Positions 6,515 through 7,442 of a stretch of 7,442 nt of DNA are shown one piece after another. How positions within the stretch are numbered: the stretch's first letter is position 1; each line of letters starts with the position of its first letter. Below the pieces are notes generated by a model. The model was not told the DNA's origin. It did not search any database and saw only the letters and a program-made list of their open reading frames with translations. Source of the DNA: an uncultured Holophagales bacterium (GTDB taxonomy: Bacteria > Acidobacteriota > Thermoanaerobaculia > UBA5066); assembly GCA_937864895.1 (NCBI GenBank), contig CALMDF010000545.1, forward strand, positions 1 to 7,442, given 5' to 3'. The translations under genes were made by a program, and so were the position numbers.

Positions 6515-7441
6515 ATGTCTCGAAGGCGCGCATTTTCGTTCCTCCGCACCGCGCCCGTACTTCTCGCCGCCCTGACGGGACTGCGCGGGACCTGCGTTCA
6601 CGCCGCGCAGGAGCCCGCCGCCGCGCCAGTGCCCGCCGCCGCCATGCGGTGGACGGACCCGGACGGCAAGCCGCTCCCGTTCAAGACCGACGCGGAGCTG
6701 CTCGAGTTCCTGCGCACCGCCGAGGTCAGGAGACAGAAGGAGCTCTCGACGGGCATCACCCACCCGCTCAAGCTGCTGCTCGAGAAGGACGGCGTCCGCG
6801 CAAACGCGGTCTTCCGCAGCATCAGCGAGGAGAGGACGAAAGCGTCGTTCGCGCGCGGCAGGTCGGAGCTGTTCTTCCGCGACAGCTACCTCTTCGAGCC
6901 CGCCGCGTACGAGCTGAGCCTGCTCCTCGGCCTCGACAACGTCCCGCCCGCGGCGCTCCGTACGCACGACCACAAGAGCGGCAGCGTGCAGATCTGGGTC
7001 GAGAACGCAATGACCGAAGTGGACCGGCTCGAGAAGAAGATCGAGCCTCCCGACGATCAGCGTTGGAAGAAGCAGATCCAGACGATGAACGTCTTCGACG
7101 CCGTCGTCTACAACACGGACCGCAACCTGGGGAACGTGCTGATCACGCCGGACTGGAAGGTCTGGATGATCGACCACACGAGGGCGTTCCGCCGGTACAA
7201 GAAGCCGCAGTCCCCGGAGGCGCTTCGCCAGTGCGAGCGGCGTCTCTTCGCCAGGCTCGGCTCGCTCGACGGGGCGCTCGTGAGGGAGCGCCTGGCGCCG
7301 TACCTGCAGAAGACCGAGATCGAGGCCATCCTCGCGCGCAGCAGATTCATCGTCGAGCGGTTGACGACGCTGATCGCCGAGCGCGGCGAGGCGCAGGTCC
7401 TCTACGACCTCGACGAGCCCGCATTGCCGCCCAAGGACTAG
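6515..7441 (+). CDS. Exported protein with PI3K/HipA/FAM20-like kinase fold
   Basis: A complete 308-residue protein. Residues 1-31 form an export signal: MSRRRAFSFLRT, hydrophobic APVLLAALTGL, likely cleavage VHA/AQEP. The arginine cluster followed by AF is partly Tat-like. An Ala/Pro linker follows, then a domain with the order of PI3K-, HipA- and FAM20-like kinases: KLLLEKDGVRANAVFR (residues about 87-101), LFEPAAYELSLLLGLDNVPP (Glu128), GSVQIWVENA (Gln159, Trp161), catalytic-loop-like NTDRNLGNVLI (Asp202, Asn204, Asn207), and a metal-binding IDHTRAF (Asp220) that corresponds to the DFG position. These suggest phosphotransfer or nucleotidylation of a protein, lipid or small molecule. The position that normally carries the ATP-binding lysine appears to be Arg101 (AVFRSI), so activity is uncertain. 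The C-terminus is charged and helical. Export to the periplasm or outside is unusual for an ATP-dependent enzyme. Fold similarity is inferred from motifs only; the substrate is unknown. It lies 156 bp after glpK and may have its own promoter. Confidence 0.75.
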   Translation: MSRRRAFSFLRTAPVLLAALTGLRGTCVHAAQEPAAAPVPAAAMRWTDPDGKPLPFKTDAELLEFLRTAEVRRQKELSTGITHPLKLLLEKDGVRANAVFRSISEERTKASFARGRSELFFRDSYLFEPAAYELSLLLGLDNVPPAALRTHDHKSGSVQIWVENAMTEVDRLEKKIEPPDDQRWKKQIQTMNVFDAVVYNTDRNLGNVLITPDWKVWMIDHTRAFRRYKKPQSPEALRQCERRLFARLGSLDGALVRERLAPYLQKTEIEAILARSRFIVERLTTLIAERGEAQVLYDLDEPALPPKD

Positions 7442-7442
7442 C

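Noticed and set aside
6581..6600. Lipoprotein signal (LRGTC) in the kinase-like protein
   Set aside because: Arg at -3 and Thr at -1 do not fit a lipobox; a signal peptidase I site at VHA/AQ is a better fit.
4802..7177. 791-residue open frame on the minus strand across glpK and the kinase-like gene
   Set aside because: It is antisense to two well-supported genes, lacks motifs and has low-complexity composition.
1..7442. CRISPR arrays, tRNA or rRNA genes, transposases, toxin-antitoxin pairs
   Set aside because: I looked for spaced short repeats, cloverleaf-like sequence, and recombinase or transposase motifs and saw none.

Overview
The window is high-GC bacterial DNA (by eye near 70%) with long spurious antisense frames, non-ATG starts and secreted proteins. 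It would suit Acidobacteriota of the Holophagae/Thermoanaerobaculia type or a deltaproteobacterium-like lineage. This assignment is an inference from composition and protein style; no rRNA or marker gene is present.

Layout. Positions 1-165 (minus strand) hold the zinc-binding C-terminal half of a Fur/PerR-family regulator, cut by the window edge and with no recognisable winged-helix half upstream. Positions 320-1072 (plus strand) hold the C-terminal two thirds of an SbcD/Mre11-like metallophosphoesterase that lacks the first three metal-binding motifs. These two genes point away from each other, and both lose their 5' ends in the same 150-bp stretch, so a deletion or rearrangement junction there is likely. 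Positions 1136-4051 encode a complete secreted S8 subtilase of 971 residues with a plant-subtilase-like architecture (signal peptide, I9 propeptide, catalytic domain with PA insert, Fn3-like domain, PPC domain, short C-terminal module). Positions 4515-4856 encode a 113-residue single-pass membrane protein of unknown function. It lies 2 nt upstream of a complete glycerol kinase gene (glpK, 4859-6358, TTG start), so the two are probably one translationally coupled operon. Positions 6515-7441 encode a 308-residue protein with an export signal and PI3K/HipA/FAM20-like kinase motifs.

The main structure not explained by genes is a direct repeat of about 110 bp (902-1014 and 4180-4285, roughly 80-85% identical by hand alignment). 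The two copies flank the subtilase gene, lie in the same orientation, and each is followed by a stem-loop of unrelated sequence (1026-1075 and 4286-4323). Copy 1 overlaps the 3' end of the SbcD-like frame; copy 2 lies in a 463-bp intergenic stretch. It could be a dispersed intergenic element or a duplicated fragment of the SbcD-like gene end.

Apart from the probable small-protein/glpK operon, nothing ties the genes into one pathway. The export-signal-bearing kinase-like protein and the repeat-plus-stem-loop element are the best candidates for something undescribed.
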